Source: WUQU01 sp038849025
Lineage (GTDB): Archaea; Thermoproteota; Bathyarchaeia; Bathyarchaeales; Bathycorpusculaceae
DNA length: 13,527 bases
Assembly (NCBI GenBank): GCA_038849025.1
Contig: JAWCNE010000040.1
Span: forward strand, 1-13,527
Direction: 5' to 3'
Shown piece by piece: positions 6,602 to 13,347 of the stretch (positions are counted from its first letter, which is position 1; every line of letters starts with the position of its first letter). Made by a program: the position numbers and the translations under genes. Below the pieces are notes generated by a model that did no database searches, was not told where the DNA came from, and saw only the letters and a program-made list of their open reading frames with translations.

Positions 6602-7798
6602 ATGCCAAATTGTCCAGTCATAATTGCCGCGGGCAGAACCAAGTTTGGGGAGCATTACGAGAAGCAGCCTGAAAGGCTCATTGAAGAGGCTTGGCTTAGG
6701 GCATCCCATGAAGCGGGGCTAGAGCGTAAAGACCTTGAGGCGTGTTACATTTCAGACTATTTCCTCCTTATAACAAACAAGCTTGGCCTTGAAGAAGGCT
6801 TCCTTTCAGAGCTGACAGAGCTTCACGTGCCCATGGATTTTGCCCGCTCCTTCAGTTCAGCTTTTTCTAATGCGTGTAATGCCATTCAAGCTGGAAAATA
6901 CGATTTGGTGCTTATTGGCGGAATAGAGAAGATGACAGACCGTTGGGACAAAATCCGTGACGATCTAATGCTTCTCGGAGATCCATGGAGTTATTATGCG
7001 GGCGGCACACCGGAAGCAAACCACGAGCTTATGCTTAGGGCTTACATTAAAAAGTATGGCATAAACGGCGAAAACCTTGAAAAACTAAACATAGCCTTGG
7101 CGCAGATTTCCGTTAAAAACCATTTAAACGCTTTGAAAAACGAGTACGCCCAGTTCCAGAGAAAAATAACTGTGGAACAGGTTTTGGAGGCTAGGCGAAG
7201 CGCACGCAGACCGTTGGGAATTTATGATTTTGCCCCCATATCTGACGGCGCCACCGCGGTGATTCTTGCAAGTGAAGAAGCTGCCAAAAAATTCACAGAT
7301 AAACCAGTCTACGTTCTCGGCTCCTCTTCTGCAACAGACTACTTAACCTTCCCAGTAAGGGAAGACTTGGCAGGTTTTCTTGCAACCCGCCTTGCCATTG
7401 GAAATGCTTTAAAAACTGCTGGGATAAGCCTATGGGACATTCAAATTCTGGAGCTTTACGACCAGTCTACAGTTATGGAGATGATTTCCCTAGAAGATTT
7501 GGGCTTCTGTGAAAGGGGGAAAGCCTGGAAAACAGTGTTTGAAAGCTGCCAAGACTACAAGGGCTATTATGCGGTGAATGGAAGGAAGCTTTTCGTAAAC
7601 ATGAACGGCGGCTTAAAGGCTGACGGCAATCCGTTAGGGGCTACTGGCGGTGCCCAAATATACGAGGTTTTCAAACAGCTCCGCGGAGAGGCTGGCGAAA
7701 GACAAGTCACAAGTGATAAAGAGTTAAAGTATGGCTGTGTGCTTGAGCTTGAAGGTTTTGGCACCAAGAGCCATGTACACATTTTTGGGAGGAATTAA
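6602..7798 (+). CDS. Thiolase-fold protein lacking the thiolase catalytic residues
   Basis: Archaeal acetyl-CoA acetyltransferase fold, 398 residues, normal length. Fold markers are clear: IIAAGRTKFGEH (7-18), GGIEKMTD (106-113), PISDGATAVIL (212-222), SLEDLGF (296-302), and NGGLKADGNPLGATG (335-349). Aligned without gaps to archaeal thiolases, the nucleophilic Cys of the ACASG motif is Ala81 (ARSFSSAF), the His of the VHDCF motif is Tyr286 (LYDQST), the His of GHPLGATG is Asn343, and the last active-site His/Cys is Leu381. It therefore should not run normal Claisen thiolysis or condensation. Such residues are also lost in Ltp2-type aldolases, thiolase relatives that pair with DUF35 proteins and use tyrosines. 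Its TAA is followed directly by the ATG of the DUF35/HMGS fusion, so both products are probably made together and form a complex. Fold is certain; function is not. Confidence 0.88.
   Translation: MPNCPVIIAAGRTKFGEHYEKQPERLIEEAWLRASHEAGLERKDLEACYISDYFLLITNKLGLEEGFLSELTELHVPMDFARSFSSAFSNACNAIQAGKYDLVLIGGIEKMTDRWDKIRDDLMLLGDPWSYYAGGTPEANHELMLRAYIKKYGINGENLEKLNIALAQISVKNHLNALKNEYAQFQRKITVEQVLEARRSARRPLGIYDFAPISDGATAVILASEEAAKKFTDKPVYVLGSSSATDYLTFPVREDLAGFLATRLAIGNALKTAGISLWDIQILELYDQSTVMEMISLEDLGFCERGKAWKTVFESCQDYKGYYAVNGRKLFVNMNGGLKADGNPLGATGGAQIYEVFKQLRGEAGERQVTSDKELKYGCVLELEGFGTKSHVHIFGRN
7787..7792 (+). promoter_or_regulatory. Ribosome binding site inside the thiolase-like gene end
   Basis: GGGAGG lies six bases before the ATG at 7799, within the last codons of the upstream gene, whose TAA abuts that ATG. 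The arrangement suggests coupled translation of the two subunits. Confidence 0.65.
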
Positions 7799-9307
7799 AT
7801 GAGCAGCGAACCCATAGAAAGAAGAGTCTCCTTCCTAGGCGACAGACTTAGGGGGAGACGCTGCCAAATCTGCGGAAAAGAGTACTTCGATATAAGAGAC
7901 TACTGCGGCAACTGCGGTAGGAAAAGCTTCGGAAAAATGGCGGACCTAGACCTCTTCTATGAAAAGGGTAAGCTTGAAATATGCACCCTTATCAACGAGC
8001 CTACAAACAAGTTCACAAAATTGGGCAAATATTTTTACGGGGTGGTCTCCTTTCACAATGGGAAAATAAGGGTTCCCGGAAGGCTGACTGACAGGATAAT
8101 AAAAGACGGTGAGACGGTTGATTTTTCAGCCCTTGAGGGCAGAGAGGTTGTTCCAAGGTTTAGGAGACGCTATTCCGTAGGTAAAAGCGAAATAGTTCCA
8201 ACCATTTCCTTAGCGTTTACTTTTGCAGATGAGTATTATCCACATCAAGAGTATGCTGTGGTTAAACCCAATAAAGAGTATGATGTGCCTGGAATAGTGG
8301 GTTATGGCGCCTACACTTCAAAGTTTAGAATTAAAGAAGAGGGCATGGAACGTTCAATTCCGTTTATAGACGAAGACGCTATAACTGCAGCTGTGGAAGC
8401 CGGAAAACTCGCCTTAATCCATTCAGGCGTGGACAACTCGCTTATAGGAAAGATTTACGTAGGCTCAGAGTCAAACCCCTACGCTGTAAAACCCATAGCT
8501 TCAAAAGTCGCGCAAGTTTTAAAGCTTGGAGAGGAAGATGAGGACGTTCAAGGTGTTGACGCTGTAGACACGGAATTCGCGTGTAAAGCCGCCACAAGCA
8601 TGTTTAAAGACGCCGCCTCGCTAGTTAACTATCCAAAACTCGGCATTCCATACGTAATGGTTATAGGCGCAGACAACGCCCAAGCAGCTCCAAGGGACTG
8701 CCCAGGCGGAGAATTAGACTTTTTCGTAGGCTTCGGCGGCTGCGCCTACATTTTTGGAAAAACCGACGTTATAGCTGAAGTGGAAGGATGGTACTCATGT
8801 ACTTCAGACACCCCTGACTTTTGGCGAAGAGACGGCGAGCCATATCCAATGCATGGCGGACGGTTTACAGGCGACCCGGCCTACTTCAAGCACATACGGA
8901 AGGCAGCGAAAAAACTTATGGAAAGGCTTAACCTAAAAGTCAACGACATCACCTATTTTGTGGCTCACCAGCCTAACGTCCAATTTCCTGTACGAATTGC
9001 CAAAGAGCTTGGGTTCAAAGAAGAACAGTATTTGCCCTCGCTTCAAGTAGCCAAGTTCGGCAATATTTATTCAGGCTCTTCGCCTGCGGGCTTGGCAGCA
9101 GTCCTTGACATCGCAAAACCCAACGAGCGCATTCTAATCGTAAGCTACGGTTCAGGAGCTGGAAGCGACGCCTACTCCTTCATAACTACAAGCCAAATAA
9201 CCGAAAAGCGGCAACGTCAAAAACTCACAGTCAAATATCAAGCAGAAAACCCGTTCATAGAATACGTGGACTATACGACATATAGACGCTTGAAGCTCGG
9301 ATTGTAG
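7799..9307 (+). CDS. DUF35 (Zn ribbon/OB fold)-HMG-CoA synthase-like fusion protein
   Basis: The 502 residues hold two parts. Residues 20-125 are a DUF35 module: a zinc ribbon with Cys22-X2-Cys25 and Cys36-X2-Cys39, then an OB-fold region (TLINEPT, YGVVSF, RVPGRL). Residues 165-502 are an archaeal-type HMG-CoA synthase with its expected catalytic residues: Glu224 in GSESNPYAVKP, Cys262 in EFACKAAT, and His390 in AHQPN. Further family markers are IGADNAQAAP (289-298), SDTPDFWRR (336-344), HGGRFTGDPAYFKH (352-365) and SYGSGAGSDAYSF (449-461). HMG-CoA synthase condenses acetyl-CoA with acetoacetyl-CoA; in archaea DUF35 bridges it to thiolase. Here DUF35 is fused to the synthase and the thiolase partner lacks catalytic residues. 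Changes around the pocket (AHQPNVQFP where HQPNGKFP is usual) suggest a different acyl substrate. A mevalonate-pathway role is possible but not assured. Confidence 0.9.
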   Translation: MSSEPIERRVSFLGDRLRGRRCQICGKEYFDIRDYCGNCGRKSFGKMADLDLFYEKGKLEICTLINEPTNKFTKLGKYFYGVVSFHNGKIRVPGRLTDRIIKDGETVDFSALEGREVVPRFRRRYSVGKSEIVPTISLAFTFADEYYPHQEYAVVKPNKEYDVPGIVGYGAYTSKFRIKEEGMERSIPFIDEDAITAAVEAGKLALIHSGVDNSLIGKIYVGSESNPYAVKPIASKVAQVLKLGEEDEDVQGVDAVDTEFACKAATSMFKDAASLVNYPKLGIPYVMVIGADNAQAAPRDCPGGELDFFVGFGGCAYIFGKTDVIAEVEGWYSCTSDTPDFWRRDGEPYPMHGGRFTGDPAYFKHIRKAAKKLMERLNLKVNDITYFVAHQPNVQFPVRIAKELGFKEEQYLPSLQVAKFGNIYSGSSPAGLAAVLDIAKPNERILIVSYGSGAGSDAYSFITTSQITEKRQRQKLTVKYQAENPFIEYVDYTTYRRLKLGL

Positions 9308-9336
9308 CGAACCCTTAATAAACTAGCCTAGGCAAC

Positions 9337-9348
9337 CTATAAACGGAG
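9337..9348 (+). promoter_or_regulatory. TATA-like element and GGAG ribosome site before the Yip1-like gene
   Basis: CTATAAAC (9337-9344) is TATA-like but close to the start. GGAG at 9345-9348 lies nine bases before the TTG at 9358 and supports that start. An earlier CTTAATAAAC (about 9314-9323) is a better-spaced alternative promoter. Confidence 0.35.
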
Positions 9349-9357
9349 CCTAAAACA

Positions 9358-10512
9358 TTGTTCGCATACGGCATATTCAAAGTAATATACGCGCCTCACA
9401 AAGCATTCAAAGAAATAATCCAAAACCCAAGGTACATTGGACCAATTTTAATAATGATACTTTTTATTGGCGCGAACGCTGCATCAACTTACACCCTTTT
9501 AACCAAAACTTACGTTGAAGAGACTCTGCCCACATCAAAAGATGAATGGACTGAAAACTCGGCTTTGTGGAGAACCCTAAATGGAGCGCTAGCCACCGAA
9601 AATTTCACAGACCATATTAATGGAAATATTTATGGAAACAGAAGCATAGAATTCTCAATTAAAAACAGCACGAAAATTTCCATGCAGCTAGACGATATAG
9701 GATCAATAAACTGTTCAAGCCCAGATGGCTATACTAAGATTTATTTAAGAATAAAATGGACAAGTCCGAATGTTTCTCCCAAAAATATTTCACTTTATCT
9801 ATATTCCACAACCTCTTCAAACTATTTCTACTATAATTTAACTGAAAAATTTTCAAACCTCACGGCCAACATATGGAATAACTTAACAGTCCCTTTTACA
9901 GACGAAAAATGGTTAAGGAGTGGCGCTGCAGATTGGTCAAACATTACAGGTCTAAAATTGGAGCTTGCATGGCTTGAAAAATCCAACATAACAGTTTTAA
10001 TGGATGGGTTATTTTTCGGCGGCATTTTTAAGTCTCCGGCGGAAAACCTTGCTGCCTACATAACTAATTTTTCGGTTTTAGGATTCATGCAGTTCGTGCT
10101 CAGGTGGGTGCTTCTAGGAGGAATAATTTTCATCATGACTAAAGTATTTAAGGCCAATACTTTTTGGAGGGTCACGCTGATTCTTATTGGATTTGCTTTA
10201 ATAACCATGTTTATTCAAGCCCTAATAAACACCGCTGCATTTTCAACTCTACCCACCCTTAAGTATCCATTTGAATATATTGGCGGCGTCAAAGGCGAAA
10301 GCGAAACAGCCTACAACAAGATCATAGAAGAGGCGTGGTTTGTAAACCAAATTTACAGTTACGTTCAAGCAGCAATAATCCTTTGGACCATAGCCCTTTG
10401 CGGCATTGCTATCCGCTTTTCAACCGAGTTTTCATGGGCTAAAAGCCTCCTTATAGCAACCGTAGCCTATTTCGCTGCAACCACCGCTGAAAGCTTTCTA
10501 ATAGGAATTTAA
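9358..10512 (+). CDS. Yip1-like membrane protein with a sequon-rich extracellular beta domain
   Basis: The 384 residues form a split membrane domain around an outer insert. The N-terminus (YAPHKAFKEIIQNPRYIGP, residues 11-29) and first helix (about 28-48) look like Yip1-domain proteins; four further helices lie near 241-262, 270-291, 333-353 and 361-381. Between them, residues 50-225 are polar and beta-strand-like and end in a pattern typical of jelly-roll ligand-binding domains (WSNITGLKL at 193-201, then VLMDGLFFGG at 213-222). Eleven N-X-S/T sequons fall at Asn82, 94, 103, 118, 138, 143, 160, 167, 175, 195 and 210, with one more at Asn237, implying an exposed, N-glycosylated domain. Start is TTG with GGAG nine bases upstream. 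It precedes an ABC ATPase/permease pair on the same strand by 66 bases, so a partnership is plausible. Function unknown. Confidence 0.8.
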   Translation: MFAYGIFKVIYAPHKAFKEIIQNPRYIGPILIMILFIGANAASTYTLLTKTYVEETLPTSKDEWTENSALWRTLNGALATENFTDHINGNIYGNRSIEFSIKNSTKISMQLDDIGSINCSSPDGYTKIYLRIKWTSPNVSPKNISLYLYSTTSSNYFYYNLTEKFSNLTANIWNNLTVPFTDEKWLRSGAADWSNITGLKLELAWLEKSNITVLMDGLFFGGIFKSPAENLAAYITNFSVLGFMQFVLRWVLLGGIIFIMTKVFKANTFWRVTLILIGFALITMFIQALINTAAFSTLPTLKYPFEYIGGVKGESETAYNKIIEEAWFVNQIYSYVQAAIILWTIALCGIAIRFSTEFSWAKSLLIATVAYFAATTAESFLIGI

Positions 10513-10526
10513 AAAGCTGGAAAATG

Positions 10527-10538
10527 TTTTTATAATAA
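10527..10538 (+). promoter_or_regulatory. TATA box / T-run before the ABC transporter operon
   Basis: TTTTTATAATAA sits about 45-50 bases before the TTG at 10579 and would place the transcript start near 10557. The T-runs here and at 10544-10548 could also end the Yip1-like transcript. Either reading is inference. Confidence 0.4.
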
Positions 10539-10578
10539 CGGCGTTTTTGATAAACTGGTTTCAAGGGTTGGGACTCGC

Positions 10579-11289
10579 TTGACAGCTATCCTTGAAGTTC
10601 ATGGCGTTAAGAAGAGCTATCCTATGGGCAAAGTTTTTGTCCCAGCTTTGCGAGGCGTCACCTTCAGCGTTGAAGAAGGAGAATTTTTAACAATTTTTGG
10701 TCCCTCAGGCAGTGGAAAATCCACTTTACTCCATCTTATAGGAGGGTTAGACCGCCCTGACGAGGGAGAAATCTTCATAGATGGCTTAAACATTTTAGAA
10801 CTTGGCGACAATGAGCTGGCTGAACTACGTCTACGTAAAGTGGGTTTCGTGTTCCAATTCTTCAATTTATTGCCAAGATTGACTGCTTTAAGAAATGTTG
10901 AGTTGCCCCTTTCGATTGCCGGAGTCTCTGAGAAAGAGGCCCTGCAAAGAGCAAGGGAAACGCTTAGACTTGTGGGCCTTGAAGCTCGCATGAACCATAA
11001 GCCGTCAGAGCTGAGTGGTGGTGAACAACAACGCGTAGCCATAGCCAGAGCCTTAATAAATAATCCAAAAATAGTTTTAGCAGATGAACCTACGGGTAAC
11101 CTTGACACCAAAACCGGATGGGAGATAGTTCAGTTAATGCGGAGACTTAACGATGAGAAGGGGCAAACTTTTGTGGTGGTCACCCACGACCCCCACATTG
11201 CAGAGGTCGCCCATCGCATAATCCATTTAAAAGATGGATTAATCGAGGGAATAAAAAAAGCCCCCAGAAGGGAGAGAAATGAGGCTTAA
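10579..11289 (+). CDS. ABC transporter ATP-binding protein, MacB/LolD type
   Basis: The 236-residue ATPase subunit of a MacB/FtsX-type (type VII) ABC system, acting on the cytoplasmic face of the membrane. All ABC motifs are intact: Walker A GPSGSGKST (41-49), Q-loop Gln93 in FVFQFFNLLP, signature LSGGEQQR (145-152), Walker B IVLADEPTGNLD (165-176) and switch His203 in VVTHD. GGLDRPDEGEIFIDG is characteristic of the MacB/LolD subfamily. Such ATPases drive conformational work by the paired permease on the outer side rather than classical transmembrane transport. Start is TTG; the upstream purine run (AAGGG and TTGGGA, 5-11 bases away) is a weak ribosome site. Its last 11 bases overlap the permease gene, which indicates translational coupling and one complex. 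Confidence 0.95.
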   Translation: MTAILEVHGVKKSYPMGKVFVPALRGVTFSVEEGEFLTIFGPSGSGKSTLLHLIGGLDRPDEGEIFIDGLNILELGDNELAELRLRKVGFVFQFFNLLPRLTALRNVELPLSIAGVSEKEALQRARETLRLVGLEARMNHKPSELSGGEQQRVAIARALINNPKIVLADEPTGNLDTKTGWEIVQLMRRLNDEKGQTFVVVTHDPHIAEVAHRIIHLKDGLIEGIKKAPRRERNEA

Positions 11290-12577
11290 AAGAATTTTAG
11301 CCATAGCTTGGGAAAACATGAAACAGAGGAAACTGCGGACTTCGCTTACAACCCTGGGCGTAGTGATAGGAATAACCGCCATAATCGGCTTAGCATCCTT
11401 GGGCGAAGGCTTCAGGCTAGAGATAAGGAACCGGATGCAAACAGGATTTGAACTTGACAATTTAACAGTCATCCCGGGAAGTCTTTTTGCGGGTTTATCC
11501 CGGGAACGTTTCTTCGATTACGATGTGAAAAACATTTCAAAAATCCCAGGGGTTAAAATTGCAACCCAAGTTATGCAAATAGGCAACGTGACTTTGCGTA
11601 ACAGCAAAGGCGAAACAGTTAAGGCCTTTGTCGCAGCTGCAGTGAACTTTACAGAGTTTGCCCAAGTTTTTCCAGATAGATTTGAATTTGAAAGCGGCGG
11701 GCTACCTGCAGAGGACAGGAACGACACAATAATCATTGGATATAAGGTCAATTATCCCACCGAAAACAGCACTATACCCTTTGCGGTTGCCAATGAAACC
11801 GTAACCTTAACGTTGGGAAAGTTCTTCGAATCTCCACCGCCCCTTCCACCTAGGTACGAAACGTTAAGTTACAATTTTACGGTTGCAGGAACGCTGCAAA
11901 AAAGGGGAACCCCAGGAATAACAAACTTCGACTACTGGATTTTCATACCCTTAGAGACAGGGAGGGAAATTTACAAAACAGAACAATCTGACCTAATTTT
12001 CGTTAAAGTTCACGACCCTGAGGATTCGGAAAGAATTGCCAATGAAATTGAACGCCTTTTTCCACCCTTCAAAATTACAATCCTTGTTCCACTAACTTTT
12101 ATTAGGCAAGTGGACAACATCCTCAATTTGGTTCAACTCTTTTTAATGGCTATAGCCTCCATCTCGCTTCTTGTGGCGGGGATAGGCATAATGAACATTA
12201 TGACAGTCTCAGTTATGGAGCGCACCCGTGAAATCGGCATTTTGAAGGCCATTGGAGCTAAAAATCGCTCGGTTCTTGCAATGTTTTTGAGCGAAGCAAT
12301 ACTGATAGGCATTATAGGCGGGTTTATTGGAATGTTCACAGGCTACGGATTTTCCTACGCTTTAGCATATATGCTTTCAAGCTTCATGCAGCCTCAACAT
12401 CAAAACACGATTCTTCAAACTCCTGAAACCCAAAGGATAACGATAAATCCCGCATTTTCCCTCGAGTGGACCGTAACGGCTTTCATCTTTGCATTAATCA
12501 TCTGCATAATTTTCGGCTTATACCCTGCAAGGAAGGCAGCGAAGCTGAACCCTGTTGAAGCTTTACGATATGAATAG
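11279..12577 (+). CDS. MacB/FtsX-type ABC permease
   Basis: The 432-residue permease partner of the upstream ATPase. It has the standard MacB layout: cytoplasmic N-terminus with KLRTSLTTLG, first membrane helix about 22-42, a large external domain (about 45-280), and three C-terminal helices near 284-308, 335-365 and 395-416. The coupling segment MERTREIGILKAIGAK (313-328) and the C-terminal GLYPARKAAKLNPVEALRYE are canonical. The external domain carries several N-X-S/T sequons (for example Asn61, 85, 103, 123, 148, 163 and 172), fitting an archaeal cell surface. Start ATG with AAGGGAG just upstream, inside the ATPase gene. No outer-membrane or adaptor component is present, as expected for an archaeon. 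The substrate cannot be inferred; lipid, peptide or cell-envelope roles are all possible. Confidence 0.93.
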   Translation: MRLKRILAIAWENMKQRKLRTSLTTLGVVIGITAIIGLASLGEGFRLEIRNRMQTGFELDNLTVIPGSLFAGLSRERFFDYDVKNISKIPGVKIATQVMQIGNVTLRNSKGETVKAFVAAAVNFTEFAQVFPDRFEFESGGLPAEDRNDTIIIGYKVNYPTENSTIPFAVANETVTLTLGKFFESPPPLPPRYETLSYNFTVAGTLQKRGTPGITNFDYWIFIPLETGREIYKTEQSDLIFVKVHDPEDSERIANEIERLFPPFKITILVPLTFIRQVDNILNLVQLFLMAIASISLLVAGIGIMNIMTVSVMERTREIGILKAIGAKNRSVLAMFLSEAILIGIIGGFIGMFTGYGFSYALAYMLSSFMQPQHQNTILQTPETQRITINPAFSLEWTVTAFIFALIICIIFGLYPARKAAKLNPVEALRYE

Positions 12578-12592
12578 TGGAAGTTAGCAAGA

Positions 12593-12600
12593 TTTATATG
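12593..12600 (+). promoter_or_regulatory. Strong TATA box of the TRAM/SSB operon
   Basis: TTTATATG, preceded by purine-rich AGCAAGA, is the clearest TATA box in the window. Transcription would begin near 12620-12626, leaving an unusually long leader of about 85-90 bases before the ATG at 12711. Confidence 0.55.
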
Positions 12601-12623
12601 CGTGAACAGTGTTTGTGGTTGTA

Positions 12624-12710
12624 ACTGGCCTTAGCCAAAAACTCAGTGTTGGAAAGCACTCGAGTTTCGTGGTTTAAAGGCTGGTTCCGCGATAAGGACG
12701 AAAAGACAGT
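12624..12710 (+). promoter_or_regulatory. Possible structured 5' leader of the first TRAM gene
   Basis: Two small hairpins can be drawn near the predicted 5' end: TGGC-CTTA-GCCA (12626-12637) and AGTGT with GCACT across a six-base loop (12645-12660). The nearest ribosome-like AAGGA (12694-12698) is 12 bases before the ATG, longer than usual. A regulatory role is speculation; short stems like these also arise by chance. Confidence 0.25.
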
Positions 12711-12995
12711 ATGCCAAGAAGGCTTCCGGAAAAAACAAAAAACATGCAGAGAAAACCAAGAAGGTTTGGGAGTAGTAGACGGTTCAATCCAAGCAGACCA
12801 TTGTTCCAGACAACACCGGTTAAGGAGAACCAGGAATTAGAAGTTGTTATAGATGATATCGGGAGCAGAGGCGACGGAATAGCCCGAATACAAGGCTACA
12901 TGATTTTTGTTCCAAACAGCAAGATAGGTGAACGGGTTAAAGTTCGGATTCTATCAGTGGGCGGAAAATTCGCCGTCGCGGAAAGAATGACCTAG
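12711..12995 (+). CDS. Small TRAM-domain RNA-binding protein
   Basis: A 94-residue protein. Residues 1-35 are basic, with repeated Arg (PRRL, RKPRRFGSSRRF), and look unstructured. Residues 42-94 are a TRAM domain, a five-strand beta barrel that binds RNA: ELEVVIDDIGSRGDGIARIQ (42-61), IFVPNSKIGERVKVRI (64-79) and a final FAVAERM strand. Stand-alone archaeal TRAM proteins act as RNA chaperones, in some methanogens in cold adaptation. ATG 12711 is the first start after an in-frame stop at 12693. The SSB gene follows after 14 bases and a second TRAM gene after that, indicating an operon. A different frame covering 12646-12840 overlaps it but has no recognisable product. Confidence 0.9.
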   Translation: MPRRLPEKTKNMQRKPRRFGSSRRFNPSRPLFQTTPVKENQELEVVIDDIGSRGDGIARIQGYMIFVPNSKIGERVKVRILSVGGKFAVAERMT

Positions 12996-12997
12996 AT

Positions 12998-13003
12998 GGG
13001 AGG
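12998..13003 (+). promoter_or_regulatory. Ribosome binding site deciding the SSB TTG start
   Basis: GGGAGG ends six bases before the TTG at 13010. The SSB fold begins at once after this TTG, so no longer or shorter start is needed. Confidence 0.7.
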
Positions 13004-13009
13004 ATAGAG

Positions 13010-13300
13010 TTGAAAATTAGGGAACTGCGAAGCGGAATGAAACGTGTAACCGTAGAAGCAAAGGTTATCGAAAAATCTACGCCACGCGAAGTCTTGTCAA
13101 GATTCAGCGACACAACCCACAAGGTGGCAACAGCAGTCATCGCCGACGAAACAGGAACAGTAAAACTAACCCTTTGGAACGACCAAATAAACCAAGTAAA
13201 CGTCAACGACAAAGTCAAAGTAGAAAACGGCTACATAACAAGCTTCAGAGGGGAAATCCAGCTGAATGTTGGAAAATATGGAAAACTCACGGTGGAGTGA
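13010..13300 (+). CDS. ssb: Single-OB-fold single-stranded DNA-binding protein, crenarchaeal/RPA type
   Basis: Binds single-stranded DNA through one OB fold and would protect it in replication and repair. The 96 residues align without large gaps to the OB domain of Sulfolobus SSB as I remember it: ELRSGMKRVTVEAKVIE (5-21), IADETGTVKLTLW (44-56), NDKVKVENGYITSFRGEIQL (66-85). Trp56, Tyr75 and Phe79 stand at the positions of the three base-stacking aromatics in the Sulfolobus protein, the middle Trp being replaced by Tyr. It lacks the acidic, Gly/Arg-rich C-terminal tail of that protein and ends just after the fold (GKYGKLTVE). It is placed between two TRAM-domain genes, 14 bases after the first and 47 bases before the second, in a probable nucleic-acid-binding operon. 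Confidence 0.9.
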   Translation: MKIRELRSGMKRVTVEAKVIEKSTPREVLSRFSDTTHKVATAVIADETGTVKLTLWNDQINQVNVNDKVKVENGYITSFRGEIQLNVGKYGKLTVE

Positions 13301-13315
13301 CACGCGGAAAATTTG

Positions 13316-13322
13316 GTTTTTT
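13316..13322 (+). terminator. T-run after SSB, possible terminator or weak promoter element
   Basis: GGTTTTTTAAAC lies about 16 bases after the SSB stop. It could end some transcripts or, read as TTTTTTAAAC, act as a TATA box for the next gene, though its spacing would leave no room for that gene's ribosome site. Ambiguous. Confidence 0.3.
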
Positions 13323-13347
13323 AAACTTTTAGAGAGGTGAAAACCGT

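Noticed and set aside
10617..11111. Minus-strand reading frame opposite the ABC ATPase
   Set aside because: It is antisense to Walker A, the signature motif and most of Walker B; Ser/Pro-rich translation with no family resemblance.
12578..12710. tRNA or small RNA gene upstream of the first TRAM gene
   Set aside because: No T-loop consensus, acceptor stem or C/D boxes could be found; only two short hairpins.
12646..12840. Plus-strand frame overlapping the first TRAM gene
   Set aside because: It covers the TRAM N-terminus in another frame, has no good ribosome site, and its product has no recognisable domain.
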